From the NCBI RefSeq assembly GCF_905372335.1, contig NZ_CAJPOU010000002.1, forward strand, positions 1-61,562: a DNA stretch of 61,562 bases, in the 5' to 3' direction. Positions 38,728 through 47,270 of the stretch are shown here, one piece after another. The translations under genes were made by a program, and so were the position numbers. Under the pieces are notes generated by a model. It saw only the letters and a list, made by a program, of their open reading frames with translations. It was not told the origin of the DNA and ran no database searches. The first letter of the stretch is position 1. Each line of letters begins with the position of its first letter. Source of the DNA: Streptococcus sp. A12. GTDB lineage: Bacteria > Bacillota > Bacilli > Lactobacillales > Streptococcaceae.

Positions 38728-41229
38728 TTATTTCACAACAATGTTGACAAGCTTGTTCGGTACACTAATCACTTTTACGACTTCTTTGCCGTCGATCTCT
38801 GCTTTGACTTTTTCGTCAGAGAGAGCAACTTCTTGCAATTCTTCGCGTGAAAGGTCTTTTGCGACCATGAGTTTAGCACGGACTTTTCCTTTGATTTGAA
38901 CAACGATTTCGATTTCGTCTTCAACCAATTTGCTTTCGTCCCATGTTGGCCAAGCTACATAAGAGATAGACTCGCCTGTTGCTGCCACTGTTTGCCAGAG
39001 TTCTTCTGCCAAGTGAGGGGCAAATGGGGCAATCAATTGGATAAAGCCTTTGGCGTAGTCCACATAGAGTTTGTCTTCCTTGTTCGCCGCATTGACAAAG
39101 ACCATGAGCTGGGCAATGGCTGTGTTGAACTTCATCGACTCGATTTGCTCTGTGACAGCTTTAACGGTTTCGTTATAAACCTTGTCGAGAGCACCATTGT
39201 TGTCCGCAACGATTTCCTTGGTTGTGATCAAACGGTACACACGATCGAGGAATTTACGGCTTCCTTCCAAGCCTTCTTCAGACCAAGCGATGGAAGCATC
39301 AAGTGGCCCCATGAACATTTCATAGACACGAAGGGTATCCGCACCGTATTGTTCCACCACATCATCTGGATTAACCACGTTCTTGAGAGATTTAGACATC
39401 TTGGCTGGTGCTTGCTCCAACTCTTCTCCTGTTTCTACATGGAAGAAGGAACCATCACGTTTTTCAACCTTATCAGTCGCCACAAGAGCTCCACGGTGGT
39501 CACGGTAGCTTGTTCCCAAAATCATTCCTTGGTTAAAGAGTTTTTGGAATGGCTCTTTGGTTGGAACAACACCGATATCATAGAGGAATTTATGCCAGAA
39601 ACGAGCGTAGAGCAAGTGAAGCACGGCGTGTTCTGCCCCACCCACATAGATATCGACTGGCAACCATTGTTTGAGAAGGTCCTCGTCAGCCAATTTCTCT
39701 GTGTTGTGTGGATCGATATAGCGGAGGTAGTACCAGCTTGAACCTGCCCATTGTGGCATAGTATTGGTCTCGCGACGGCCTTTGACTCCATCTTCGCGAG
39801 TCACTTCAAGCCAGTCTGTCAAGTTAGCTAGTGGACTTTCTCCAGTACCTGAAGGGCGGATGTCCTTGGTTACTGGCAAGACAAGTGGGAGTTCACTTTC
39901 TGGAACAGCTGTTGAAGTTCCATCTTCCCAATGAATGATTGGGATTGGTTCACCCCAATAACGTTGACGGCTAAAGAGCCAGTCGCGGAGACGGTAGGTA
40001 ACCTTTTCTTGACCACAGCCTTTTTCTTCTAGCCAAGACACGATTTTAGCAATCGCTTCTTCTTTGTTGAGACCGTTCAAGAAGTCAGAGTTGATGTGAA
40101 GGCCGTCTTCTGTGTAAGCAGCTTCTGCTACGTTTCCACCTTCCAAGACTTCTACGATTGGAAGTCCAAACTGGTTAGCAAATTCCCAGTCACGTTGGTC
40201 ATGAGCAGGTACGGCCATAACAGCACCTGTTCCGTAGCTAGCAAGGACATAGTCTGCAATCCAGATTGGAATTTCTTTGCCATTGACAGGGTTTATGGCA
40301 TAAGCACCCGTCCAAACCCCTGTTTTTTCCTTGGCAAGGTCTGTACGAGCCAAGTCTGATTTAAGGCTAGCTTGGTGTTTGTAGTCCGCTACAGCCTCAG
40401 CTTGTTCCGGACTTGTGATGGCATCTACTAGTTCATGTTCAGGCGCCAAAACAGTGAAGGTTGCACCGAAAAGGGTATCAGGACGTGTTGTAAAGACTGT
40501 GAATTCCTTATCAGTACCTTTTACTTTGAAAGTGACATTGGCACCAGTTGATTTCCCAATCCAGTTGCGTTGCATGTCCTTGATAGACTCTGGCCAATCC
40601 AGGTCATCCAAGTCATTAAGCAAGCGCTCTGCGTAGGCCGTGATTTTAAGCATCCATTGGCGCATTGGTTTGCGGACAACCGGATAGCCCCCACGCTCAG
40701 AGGTTCCATCTGGAAGAACTTCTTCGTTGGCGATAGCTGTTCCTAGTTCCTCAACCCAGTTTACAGGGACCTCCGCTTCATAAGCCAAACCTTTTTCGTA
40801 AAGCTTAGTGAAAATCCATTGCGTCCACTTGTAGTAGTTCGGATCTGTCGTATTGACTTCACGGTCCCAGTCGTAAGAGAAGCCAAGGGCATTGATTTGG
40901 CGTTTAAAGTTGGCAATGTTTTCTGCTGTGAATTCCGCTGGGTCATTCCCTGTATCCATGGCGTATTGCTCTGCAGGCAAACCAAAGGCATCCCATCCCA
41001 TTGGGTGAAGGACATTGTAGCCTTGCGCGCGTTTGAAACGGCTGAGGATATCAGTCGCTGTATAACCTTCTGGGTGTCCTACATGAAGACCCGCTCCAGA
41101 TGGGTAAGGGAACATGTCAAGCGCATAAAACTTAGGTTTTGAGGCGTCTGTTCCTGTCTTAAAGGTGTGATGGTCAGCCCAGTATTTTTGCCACTTAGGC
41201 TCGATTTCTTTATGATTGTAAAAACTCAT
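38728..41229 (-). CDS. leuS: Leucyl-tRNA synthetase
   Basis: Class I aminoacyl-tRNA synthetase charging tRNA-Leu, 833 residues. HIGH-type motif PYPSGAGLHVGHPEGY lies near residue 42. The CP1 editing domain lies between about 220 and 410 (FTVFTTRPDTLFGATFTVLA; GTGAVMAVPAHDQRDWEF). KMSKS appears in PAKMSKSLKNVVNPDD near 610. An anticodon-binding helical domain and the C-terminal VQIKGKVRAKLMVAKDL follow. It is monocistronic, has an extended -10 promoter and no T-box is visible. It converges with the bacteriocin operon. Confidence 0.98.
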   Translation of the reverse strand: MSFYNHKEIEPKWQKYWADHHTFKTGTDASKPKFYALDMFPYPSGAGLHVGHPEGYTATDILSRFKRAQGYNVLHPMGWDAFGLPAEQYAMDTGNDPAEFTAENIANFKRQINALGFSYDWDREVNTTDPNYYKWTQWIFTKLYEKGLAYEAEVPVNWVEELGTAIANEEVLPDGTSERGGYPVVRKPMRQWMLKITAYAERLLNDLDDLDWPESIKDMQRNWIGKSTGANVTFKVKGTDKEFTVFTTRPDTLFGATFTVLAPEHELVDAITSPEQAEAVADYKHQASLKSDLARTDLAKEKTGVWTGAYAINPVNGKEIPIWIADYVLASYGTGAVMAVPAHDQRDWEFANQFGLPIVEVLEGGNVAEAAYTEDGLHINSDFLNGLNKEEAIAKIVSWLEEKGCGQEKVTYRLRDWLFSRQRYWGEPIPIIHWEDGTSTAVPESELPLVLPVTKDIRPSGTGESPLANLTDWLEVTREDGVKGRRETNTMPQWAGSSWYYLRYIDPHNTEKLADEDLLKQWLPVDIYVGGAEHAVLHLLYARFWHKFLYDIGVVPTKEPFQKLFNQGMILGTSYRDHRGALVATDKVEKRDGSFFHVETGEELEQAPAKMSKSLKNVVNPDDVVEQYGADTLRVYEMFMGPLDASIAWSEEGLEGSRKFLDRVYRLITTKEIVADNNGALDKVYNETVKAVTEQIESMKFNTAIAQLMVFVNAANKEDKLYVDYAKGFIQLIAPFAPHLAEELWQTVAATGESISYVAWPTWDESKLVEDEIEIVVQIKGKVRAKLMVAKDLSREELQEVALSDEKVKAEIDGKEVVKVISVPNKLVNIVVK

Positions 41230-41258
41230 GCTGTCTCTCCAATTTTCGTGATGCTCCT

Positions 41259-41266
41259 ATTATACC
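41259..41266 (-). promoter_or_regulatory. Extended -10 promoter of leuS
   Basis: TGGTATAAT on the minus strand (TGn plus consensus TATAAT), about 30 nt before the start codon. Confidence 0.6.
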
Positions 41267-41304
41267 ATTTTTAGGCGATTTTTAAAGGTTCTATCCACCA
41301 AAAA

Positions 41305-41480
41305 GAGGGCTGGGACAAAAGTCCTAGCCTCTCAATTGTCTTTGGATTATCGAGCAAGACGCAGTGGTTGAGTGGGCTCTACTACGCTGATTTCATCAGC
41401 TTTTACAGCCCTACTCAACTGTGCGGAGGTGGGACGACGAAATCGAATTCTAACGAATTACCGATTTCTGTCCCACTCTC
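41305..41480. repeat. Diverged copy of the BOX-like repeat family
   Basis: A 176-bp element related to 10570-10932. Shared parts are GCAGTGGTTGA, TCAACTGTGCGG, GAAATCGA and ACCGATTTCTGTCC. Imperfect ends GGGCTGGGACAAAA and TTTCTGTCCCACTC form terminal inverted repeats. The interior folds as CGCAGTGGTTGAGTGGGCT with AGCCCTACTCAACTGTGCG and a small GCTGA/TCAGC hairpin. It lies between leuS and the oligopeptide-binding gene and could end transcription of the latter. Confidence 0.7.
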
Positions 41481-41514
41481 TTCCCTGTTCAATAGATAAT
41501 TGCTCTTAAAGGTC

Positions 41515-43497
41515 TTAGTCTTCTATGTGACTTTCTAGTTCTTTTTGAGCTTTCTTATTGGATTCTTCTTTTTCTTTCTTCCATTGTTCACGCGCTTCAT
41601 CGTACTCTTTGGCTGTCAAGACTTTGTCTTGCAATTCCAAGTACTTGTAGTTGAAGGTTTGACCCTTGTGTCCTGTCCAAGCAAAGGCAGCTGAGTATGG
41701 AACTGTCTTACGCACACCTGGAGAGGCACCATCTGAATGAATCGGGATCAAGAGGGCACTATCTGTCAACCAAGCCTGAGCCTTAGCATATTTTTCATAG
41801 CGCTCATTGACATCTTTGGTTTCATTGTGCGCATCTTCGATCAATTGATCATATTCATCAAAACCAGCTTCTTTGGCTGCGGCATTATTGGTACCCGCAT
41901 CAAATCCAAAGTAAGCATTGGCATTTTCACCATTCTTAGAGCTTGTGATATCTAGGTAAGAAGATGGATCAGTATAGTCTGGTCCCCAACCCAAGTTGTT
42001 GTTCAAATCCCAGTCCTGTTGAGAAGCATTTTCAGCAAAGTAGGTCACTCGTTGAAGATCATCTTCAGAAATCATATTCAAGTCGATGACCACATTTTCT
42101 GCTCCCAGAGTGGATTCAATCGATTGTTTAAAGGATTGGGCTTGCTTGACTCCTTCTGTATAGGTTGATGAAACAGGGAGGTCCAAATGAATTGGGAACT
42201 CTACCCCTTGGGCCTGAAGGGCTTCTTTAGCCTTGGCAAATTCTTCCTTGGCCTTGGTTGGATTGTAAAGGGTATCTTTTCCATCTTCGACGGAGACACC
42301 TTTCCATTCATCACCGTATTCTTCTAGATTTTTTTCTACAGACTCACCAAAGTCTTTGCCATCAACTTGAACAAAGTTTGGAGGCGTGAAGGTGTTGCGG
42401 ATGACCTTGTCTGCAGATGCTTCCCCATTGGCTTGCGCTACATAGGCCTTGCGGTTGAAGGCAAACATAATGGCTTGACGGAAGTCTTTATTCAAGATTG
42501 CTTTCTTGGTTGAGCTCTTTTGAGCATCTGTCGTCTTCGTCGTAATCTCATAAGCTTGACGGTCAATATTGAAGGACAAGTTATAAGTAGAAGATCCTTG
42601 GTCACTAAAGACGATGTCATCTTTGTGTTTCTTCTCTACACTCTTATAGTTGGAACCGTTCGGGAAGACACGGGCAACGGTAAAGTCTCCGTTATCAAAT
42701 CCACGGATGAGAGATTCTGAATCTTGTCCATCATAATAGGTTAGCTTAACCTTGGTGATTTTGACATTATCCGCATCCCAATAGGTTGGGTTCTTTTCAA
42801 GCGTCACAACAGATTTCGAAGTAATCGCTTTGATCAAATAAGGACCACAATAAAGAATACTAGAAGGGTTGGTACCTTGACCGTAGCCATCTCCCTTAGA
42901 ATCTAAGAATTCTTTATTGACTGGCATCAAAATACCCATGGTCGTTTTTGAATTCCAGAAACTTTCTGGTTGGTTCAAGGTGTATTGAACTGTATAGTCA
43001 TCAATGGCTTTGATACCAACCGTTGAGAAGTCTTTGGTTTTCCCTGAGACATAATCATCCAACCCTTTAACGGATTGTTGGACGAGATATAGGGCTGAAG
43101 ACTTCTTATCCGCTGCATGCTGAAGCCCCGTCACAAAGTCTTGAGCCTTGACTTCTCCGAATTCTTCCCCCTCAGCTGTTACCCATTTAACCCCTTTACG
43201 AAGTTTGTAGGTATAAGTCAGACCATCTTTTGAAACAGTCCAATCCTTAGCGAGAGATGGGATTAAGTTGCCGTATTTGTCAACTTCTAATAAGCCGTCC
43301 ACAGCATTTCCTGTGAATTCTGAGGTTGACTTCTTGTTAGAGAGTGAATAATCCAAAGTATCCGGATCTTGCGTATAGACATAACTAAAGACCTGGTTGT
43401 CCGAACTTGAAGATTTCCCTCCTTGTGAGCAGGCTACCAGTGCGCTTACAGACAAAAGTAAAGCGCCGGTGGCTAAGAGTAGCTTCCCTTTTTTCAT
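41515..43497 (-). CDS. Oligopeptide-binding lipoprotein (AliA/AliB/AmiA family)
   Basis: Substrate-binding component for the Ami-type oligopeptide ABC importer, 660 residues, membrane-lipid-anchored. The signal peptide MKKGKLLLATGALLLSVSAL ends in lipobox LVACS. The SBP5 family segment FVTGLQHAADKKSSALYLVQ and the C-terminal YLELQDKVLTAKEYDEAREQ are characteristic. A GTG three codons upstream lies inside the ribosome binding site AGGTGAT and is rejected. No permease or ATPase adjoins it, as is usual for orphan Ali proteins that use the Ami system. A promoter overlapped by a cre-like site points to CcpA control. Confidence 0.93.
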   Translation of the reverse strand: MKKGKLLLATGALLLSVSALVACSQGGKSSSSDNQVFSYVYTQDPDTLDYSLSNKKSTSEFTGNAVDGLLEVDKYGNLIPSLAKDWTVSKDGLTYTYKLRKGVKWVTAEGEEFGEVKAQDFVTGLQHAADKKSSALYLVQQSVKGLDDYVSGKTKDFSTVGIKAIDDYTVQYTLNQPESFWNSKTTMGILMPVNKEFLDSKGDGYGQGTNPSSILYCGPYLIKAITSKSVVTLEKNPTYWDADNVKITKVKLTYYDGQDSESLIRGFDNGDFTVARVFPNGSNYKSVEKKHKDDIVFSDQGSSTYNLSFNIDRQAYEITTKTTDAQKSSTKKAILNKDFRQAIMFAFNRKAYVAQANGEASADKVIRNTFTPPNFVQVDGKDFGESVEKNLEEYGDEWKGVSVEDGKDTLYNPTKAKEEFAKAKEALQAQGVEFPIHLDLPVSSTYTEGVKQAQSFKQSIESTLGAENVVIDLNMISEDDLQRVTYFAENASQQDWDLNNNLGWGPDYTDPSSYLDITSSKNGENANAYFGFDAGTNNAAAKEAGFDEYDQLIEDAHNETKDVNERYEKYAKAQAWLTDSALLIPIHSDGASPGVRKTVPYSAAFAWTGHKGQTFNYKYLELQDKVLTAKEYDEAREQWKKEKEESNKKAQKELESHIED

Positions 43498-43536
43498 ATG
43501 GATCACCTCTGTATAAAATGTTATTCTTCATATTAA

Positions 43537-43564
43537 ATTATAGCACTTTGTGGAAAAATGTAAA
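43537..43564 (-). promoter_or_regulatory. Promoter of the oligopeptide-binding protein gene
   Basis: On the minus strand TTTACA, a 16-nt spacer and TATAAT. The -35 is covered by a cre-like site. Confidence 0.6.
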
Positions 43565-43572
43565 CGTTTAAC
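43559..43572. promoter_or_regulatory. cre-like site
   Basis: TGTAAACGTTTAAC, matching the cre core TGTAANCGNT with a weaker right end, on top of the -35 box. Confidence 0.5.
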
Positions 43573-43685
43573 TGTATAATATTCCAAAAGTTAAGAAAAA
43601 TAGTGGTTTTGATTCCATACAAAAAAGCAGAATTGAACTGCTTCTTTGATGATGAATAAAATCCCCTGCCACTATCTCCCCTTGC

Positions 43686-44360
43686 TTAAATCCCACTGAC
43701 CAGGAGGGATAAGAGGGTAAGGAAGCTATTCCAAGAGGCATGCTGAAGGATGGCCCAGTAGATCGATTTGGTATAGCGCAGGACCGCACAAAATAGCAGG
43801 CCCGGTACCAAGTAAACGATAAAGCTTGGCAAATCCCAACCATGCTGCCAGACATGCGAGAGGCTGAACAAGGAAGCAGACACTAGCATATCCAGCTTAT
43901 ACTTCTGATAAGATGCTAACGCCGTCATGACCAAATCACGAAAGACTAGTTCCTCCACAATAGGAGCCAGCAAGCAGGCATAGACATAACGTATCAATAC
44001 CAAGGCCCAGCCTGACAAACCACTAGATATTTCTGCAAGGGCTATGGAATTCTTAGTCGGTGGAAATACCTCTGCAGAAAACATATCCCATAAAAAGTGA
44101 GCCAGAAAGACAAGTACAAAAACCGCAAAATAGGACGCTTTAAAGGTGAATTTCCCGTACAAGTCCCAGCGACGACTCTTTACCAAGAGTGTAACGGCTA
44201 ACCCCCCAATCAATCCAATCAACAGGAGGAGCAAGCCGTAATAAGAAGCATCCGATAGATGGCCCAATAAATCCGTTGGTAGCCCCACGTTAAAAAGCGC
44301 AAAATTGATGCAGAGAATCCCTAGTGTCGCGAATTGAAACGGTCTGTCTTTCTTCCTCAT
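43686..44360 (-). CDS. CPBP family intramembrane metalloprotease
   Basis: A 224-residue polytopic membrane protein of the CAAX/CPBP (Abi) family, often found next to bacteriocin or double-glycine peptide genes as an immunity or processing protein. About seven hydrophobic segments are seen. The catalytic motif EELVFRDLV (EExxxR) is near residue 138, with SLSHVWQHG and QHASWNSFL carrying the further His residues. The ATG at 44360 follows AAAGGTG with 6-nt spacing. It lies 18 nt after a double-glycine peptide gene, so it is likely in an operon with the two peptide genes upstream. Confidence 0.85.
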   Translation of the reverse strand: MRKKDRPFQFATLGILCINFALFNVGLPTDLLGHLSDASYYGLLLLLIGLIGGLAVTLLVKSRRWDLYGKFTFKASYFAVFVLVFLAHFLWDMFSAEVFPPTKNSIALAEISSGLSGWALVLIRYVYACLLAPIVEELVFRDLVMTALASYQKYKLDMLVSASLFSLSHVWQHGWDLPSFIVYLVPGLLFCAVLRYTKSIYWAILQHASWNSFLTLLSLLVSGI

Positions 44361-44378
44361 TGCATTCACCTTTCTATC

Positions 44379-44600
44379 TTACTTTCTTTTTCTACTAAAT
44401 ATTGGGGCAATTTGCTCCAGCCATCTAAAACCGCCACCTGAAGGCGACATTCCTTGATTTCCCCAACCCGGGTAAATTCCAGGGGTTCCCCAACCACCGC
44501 CACCATACGTTAGTTCAGGGCTTCTGGTCGGACGGATCATTCCTCCAACGGTTTGTTCGAGTTCATTTGTCGTCAATTCTTTTTCTGCATAGATTTTCAT
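44379..44600 (-). CDS. Double-glycine-leader peptide, Gly/Trp/Pro-rich
   Basis: A 73-residue precursor. The 20-residue leader MKIYAEKELTTNELEQTVGG ends in the GG site used by PCAT exporters. The 53-residue mature part is unusual: IRPTRSPELTYGGGGWGTPG, then repeated Gly/Ser/Pro, a WLEQIAPIF segment and a basic RKRK end. It does not resemble the hydrophobic class IIb peptides at 38.1 kb. A good ribosome binding site (AGGAG) precedes the ATG. With the upstream peptide gene and downstream CPBP protease it forms a candidate bacteriocin or signal operon of unknown type. Confidence 0.75.
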   Translation of the reverse strand: MKIYAEKELTTNELEQTVGGMIRPTRSPELTYGGGGWGTPGIYPGWGNQGMSPSGGGFRWLEQIAPIFSRKRK

Positions 44601-44661
44601 TTTTTCTCCTATTCTTTCTATCTAGATTTCAAAACACCATGATCAAGATTGCTATCATGTC

Positions 44662-44802
44662 TTAAATACGATCGAGCGGTGGTCGCTTCACAAATCCAGG
44701 ACGGCCGATCTCAATCTTATCAGACTGACCTGAGCTAAGATTTGGGCGAGAACCCCCACCTCCTACAATTTGTTCCAATTCTTTTTGACTACATTCTGTC
44801 AT
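44662..44802 (-). CDS. Double-glycine-leader peptide, Arg/Pro-rich
   Basis: A 46-residue precursor. The leader MTECSQKELEQIVGG has a GG motif at residues 14-15; two further Gly follow. The mature part, about 31 residues (SRPNLSSGQSDKIEIGRPGF...), is polar and basic and ends in RPPLDRI. The leader is similar to that of the neighbouring peptide (ELEQ-V/I-VGG). GGAGG precedes the ATG by 7 nt. It is the first gene of the peptide-CPBP group. Its function is unknown; a secreted signal or bacteriocin-like peptide are the options. Confidence 0.65.
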   Translation of the reverse strand: MTECSQKELEQIVGGGGSRPNLSSGQSDKIEIGRPGFVKRPPLDRI

Positions 44803-44970
44803 TTCATTTCCTCCAATTTGTATTTGTAACGCTACCTCCTGAGTCTATCAAAAATTGGTGCATTTGCCTTTTCATTCTTCTATATGGTTGCATTTTTCAG
44901 CTATGTGGGAGGGAAAAGCTATTCATTCGGAAGGATACACCTCCAAATCAAACGAAAACGAGCGACGCTC

Positions 44971-45024
44971 AAAAATCCCCAAAGCTAGTTTCAGTATGTT
45001 GAAACAGGACTTTGGGGATTTTTT
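44971..45024. terminator. Strong hairpin, terminator-like on both strands
   Basis: AAAAATCCCCAAAG and CTTTGGGGATTTTT enclose an inner GTTTCA/TGAAAC stem. T5-T6 tails occur on both strands. No gene ends here on the plus strand, and on the minus strand it is about 200 nt past pepO, so it lies between pepO and the peptide operon. Confidence 0.65.
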
Positions 45025-45131
45025 ATTCTTTCACGAGCATTGAGAAAATCAATCAATCGCCTAACTGAAGTCGAGACTACTTCCTTTGGAAAAAAGATAA
45101 ATCACTATCGTGAAATTGAACTCGCCCTAAA

Positions 45132-45205
45132 AGCGTCGAGAAAAAGAAAGATCGACTGACGGGCATGACCCTCACCGTCAATCTCCTATTTTCTTCTCGC
45201 TTTTT
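45132..45205 (-). terminator. Probable terminator of pepO
   Basis: GCGAGAAGAAAA and TTTCTTTTTCTCG arms with an inner TTGACGG/CCGTCAG stem, starting about 20 nt past the pepO stop. A T tail is weak. Confidence 0.5.
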
Positions 45206-45226
45206 TTACGGGCTTAGTATCTTAGG

Positions 45227-47122
45227 CTACCAAATAATCACACGATCTTCTGGTGCGCGCCACATGCCGTCGCCTTCTTTGACATCGAAGGTTTCAAAGA
45301 AGGCGTCAAAGTTTGGTAATTGAACATTGGTACGGAGTTTTCCTGGTGCGTGGACATCGACACTTGCGAGGAGTTGCATGTACTCTGTCCGAGCTTTCAT
45401 GCGCCAGATACGAGCAAAGTTGGTGAAGAATTCTTCTGCTGAGAAATCTTCCTCTTTCTTCGCGGCTTCAAGTGCTGCAGCGATACCGCCGAGGTCTGCC
45501 ACGTTTTCAGAAACGGTTAATTTCCCGTTGATCTTGGCACCGTAAGAGTCTTGGCCTTCGAACTGATCGATGACTTTTTGTGTGCGAGCGGTAAAGGCTT
45601 GGTAATCTTCTGGCTTCCACCAGTCTTTCAAGCTACCATGCTCATCAAAGGAAGCTCCATTGGTGTCAAAGGCGTGGGAGATTTCATGGGCAATGACTGC
45701 ACCGATTCCGCCATAGTTAGCTGATGATGATTGGTGAAGGTCATAGAAAGGTGCTTGCAGAATCGCTGCTGGGAAGACGATTTGGTTTTGTTGCGGATCA
45801 TAGTAGGCATTGACCATATTAGCTGGCATGTGCCACTCGCTTCGATCAACCGGTTGGTTCCACTTGCTCCAAGTATGAGCAACGGAAATTTCGTAAAGAG
45901 CTTGAGCATTTTCTACCAAGGTCTTGCTTTCGTCGATGATCTTTTTGGCATACGTTTCTGGTAATTTTTCAGGGTAGCCAATATGCGGTGTAATGACATT
46001 GAGTTTGACAATGGCTTTTTCACGAGTCTCAGGAGCGAGCCAATCTGCTTTTTCCAATCGATCCTTGTAAACCTCAATCATGGTCGCTACTTTATGCTCT
46101 ACGTCTGCTTTCGCTTCTGGTGAGAATTTTTCGCCCGCATACCAGAGTCCAAGCGCTTGGCTATAAGGTCCTTCTGCCAAAGCCAAAGCGGCTTTTTCTT
46201 TCGGACGTGCTTCTGGTGTCCCTGTAATCGTACGGCTATACTCACCAGATAAGACACGGATTTCTTCAGTCAAGAAAGACGTCCAAGAAAGAGCTGCACC
46301 GAGTTTCAACTTGGCATGAAGGATTTCCCAGTTGGCTGCTGAGTAGAATGTTGGCGCAAATTCCTTCCAGAAGCGCTCTTCTGGAACAATGATAGTATCT
46401 GGCGTTTGCCCAATCACTTCTGTAAAGAAGGTATCGAGTGGCAATTCTGGAACCAAAGCCTTGAAATCTGCCCACTCATAAGGATGATAGAGTTTGTTGT
46501 ACTCTGATTTTTCTTCGTTTGACAAGACATATTTGGCCAATTCTGCATCGGCCGCAATCACCTTATCTAGGATATCCTTGATTTCTTCCTCTGAGAAATC
46601 AAGTTTTGCCAAGAGCTTTTCAACCATTTGACGCCAAACAGCCAATAACTCTGGGCCTTTTTCATTGCCTTCTTCATAGTAGGTCGTATCAGGCAAGATC
46701 AAACCGAGTGCTTCTCCCCATAAGACATTCATTTGGGCATTCATAAAGTCTGGTGATACGCTAAATGGCAAGAGATTTGGTTTGCCAGCTAGTTCATAGG
46801 TGCCTAACTTGCTGGTATAGTCTTCAAAAGAAGACAAGGCCTTAATTTCATTGATCAAGGGCATAGCTGGAGCGACACCAGCTGCTTCACGCGCATCAAA
46901 ATCTGCCACCATTTTGTGGTATTTGACAAAGTTTTGGAGAATGCTGTCTTCGGGCAGCTCTTCTCCCCGTTGCCATTTTCCGGTAATATCCAACATCATG
47001 TTTTCGATATCTTGGATCAAGTCCATAAAACCACCAGTTGACGGTTTGTCATCAGGAATAACAGCTGTCTCAGCCCATTTTCCATTGACGTAATCATAAA
47101 AATCATCTTGTAAACGTACCAT
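45227..47122 (-). CDS. pepO: M13-family zinc endopeptidase PepO
   Basis: Neprilysin-like metallo-endopeptidase for medium-length peptides, 631 residues from the ATG at 47122. The TTG-initiated extension to 47161 is less likely. Zinc site HEISHAFD (VIAHEISHAFDTNG, near residue 490) with the third ligand in ENVADLGG (near 545), and the NAYYDPQQNQIVFPAAILQ substrate-binding segment. The C-terminal CRAP-type end is replaced by EDRVIIW, usual for streptococcal PepO. There is no classical signal peptide, yet PepO is known at the cell surface. Divergent from the metal ABC transporter operon. Confidence 0.95.
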   Translation of the reverse strand: MVRLQDDFYDYVNGKWAETAVIPDDKPSTGGFMDLIQDIENMMLDITGKWQRGEELPEDSILQNFVKYHKMVADFDAREAAGVAPAMPLINEIKALSSFEDYTSKLGTYELAGKPNLLPFSVSPDFMNAQMNVLWGEALGLILPDTTYYEEGNEKGPELLAVWRQMVEKLLAKLDFSEEEIKDILDKVIAADAELAKYVLSNEEKSEYNKLYHPYEWADFKALVPELPLDTFFTEVIGQTPDTIIVPEERFWKEFAPTFYSAANWEILHAKLKLGAALSWTSFLTEEIRVLSGEYSRTITGTPEARPKEKAALALAEGPYSQALGLWYAGEKFSPEAKADVEHKVATMIEVYKDRLEKADWLAPETREKAIVKLNVITPHIGYPEKLPETYAKKIIDESKTLVENAQALYEISVAHTWSKWNQPVDRSEWHMPANMVNAYYDPQQNQIVFPAAILQAPFYDLHQSSSANYGGIGAVIAHEISHAFDTNGASFDEHGSLKDWWKPEDYQAFTARTQKVIDQFEGQDSYGAKINGKLTVSENVADLGGIAAALEAAKKEEDFSAEEFFTNFARIWRMKARTEYMQLLASVDVHAPGKLRTNVQLPNFDAFFETFDVKEGDGMWRAPEDRVIIW

Positions 47123-47212
47123 GATCTTCTCACTTTCATTCTTTTCTATTAACCTTATCAAAAATAGGTCTATTTTTCAATGATTACAAAAGATTTAATC
47201 TAAATTATTTTA

Positions 47213-47251
47213 AAAATTAACTTGACTTAATTTTTTCATTCATGTATATTA
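47213..47251 (+). promoter_or_regulatory. Promoter and DtxR/MntR-type operator of the Mn2+ transporter operon
   Basis: AAAAATTAACTTGACTTAAT plus TTTTT is an imperfect palindrome (47213-47237) matching the ScaR/FimR-type site as recalled. It includes the -35 TTGACT (47223-47228). With a 17-nt spacer TATATT (47246-47251) and a TG two bases before, this is a strong promoter that Mn-bound repressor would occlude. Confidence 0.8.
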
Positions 47252-47270
47252 ATGGTAAAGGAGCAAAATC

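Larger units (their letters stand above)
44803..45226. other. Gap between pepO and the peptide operon with two large hairpins
   Basis: No gene is supported here. Upstream of the peptide genes an AGGAGG lacks a following ATG. A 13-14 bp perfect-arm hairpin lies at 44971-45024 and a second long inverted pair at about 45132-45205. One frame on the minus strand reads VVSTSVRRLIDFLNARERIK over the first hairpin up to a stop, which could be the end of a decayed gene, but nothing is recognised. Confidence 0.5.

Noticed and set aside
41230..41304. T-box riboswitch before leuS
   Set aside because: The leader is about 30 nt only and has no T-box consensus sequence or specifier stem.
43498..43506. GTG start for the oligopeptide-binding protein
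   Set aside because: The GTG is part of the AGGTGAT ribosome binding site, and the signal peptide begins naturally at MKKGKLLL.
47123..47161. Longer PepO from a TTG at 47161
   Set aside because: The family's N-terminus starts at MVRLQDDFYDYVNGKW; the extension has no similarity to a signal peptide.
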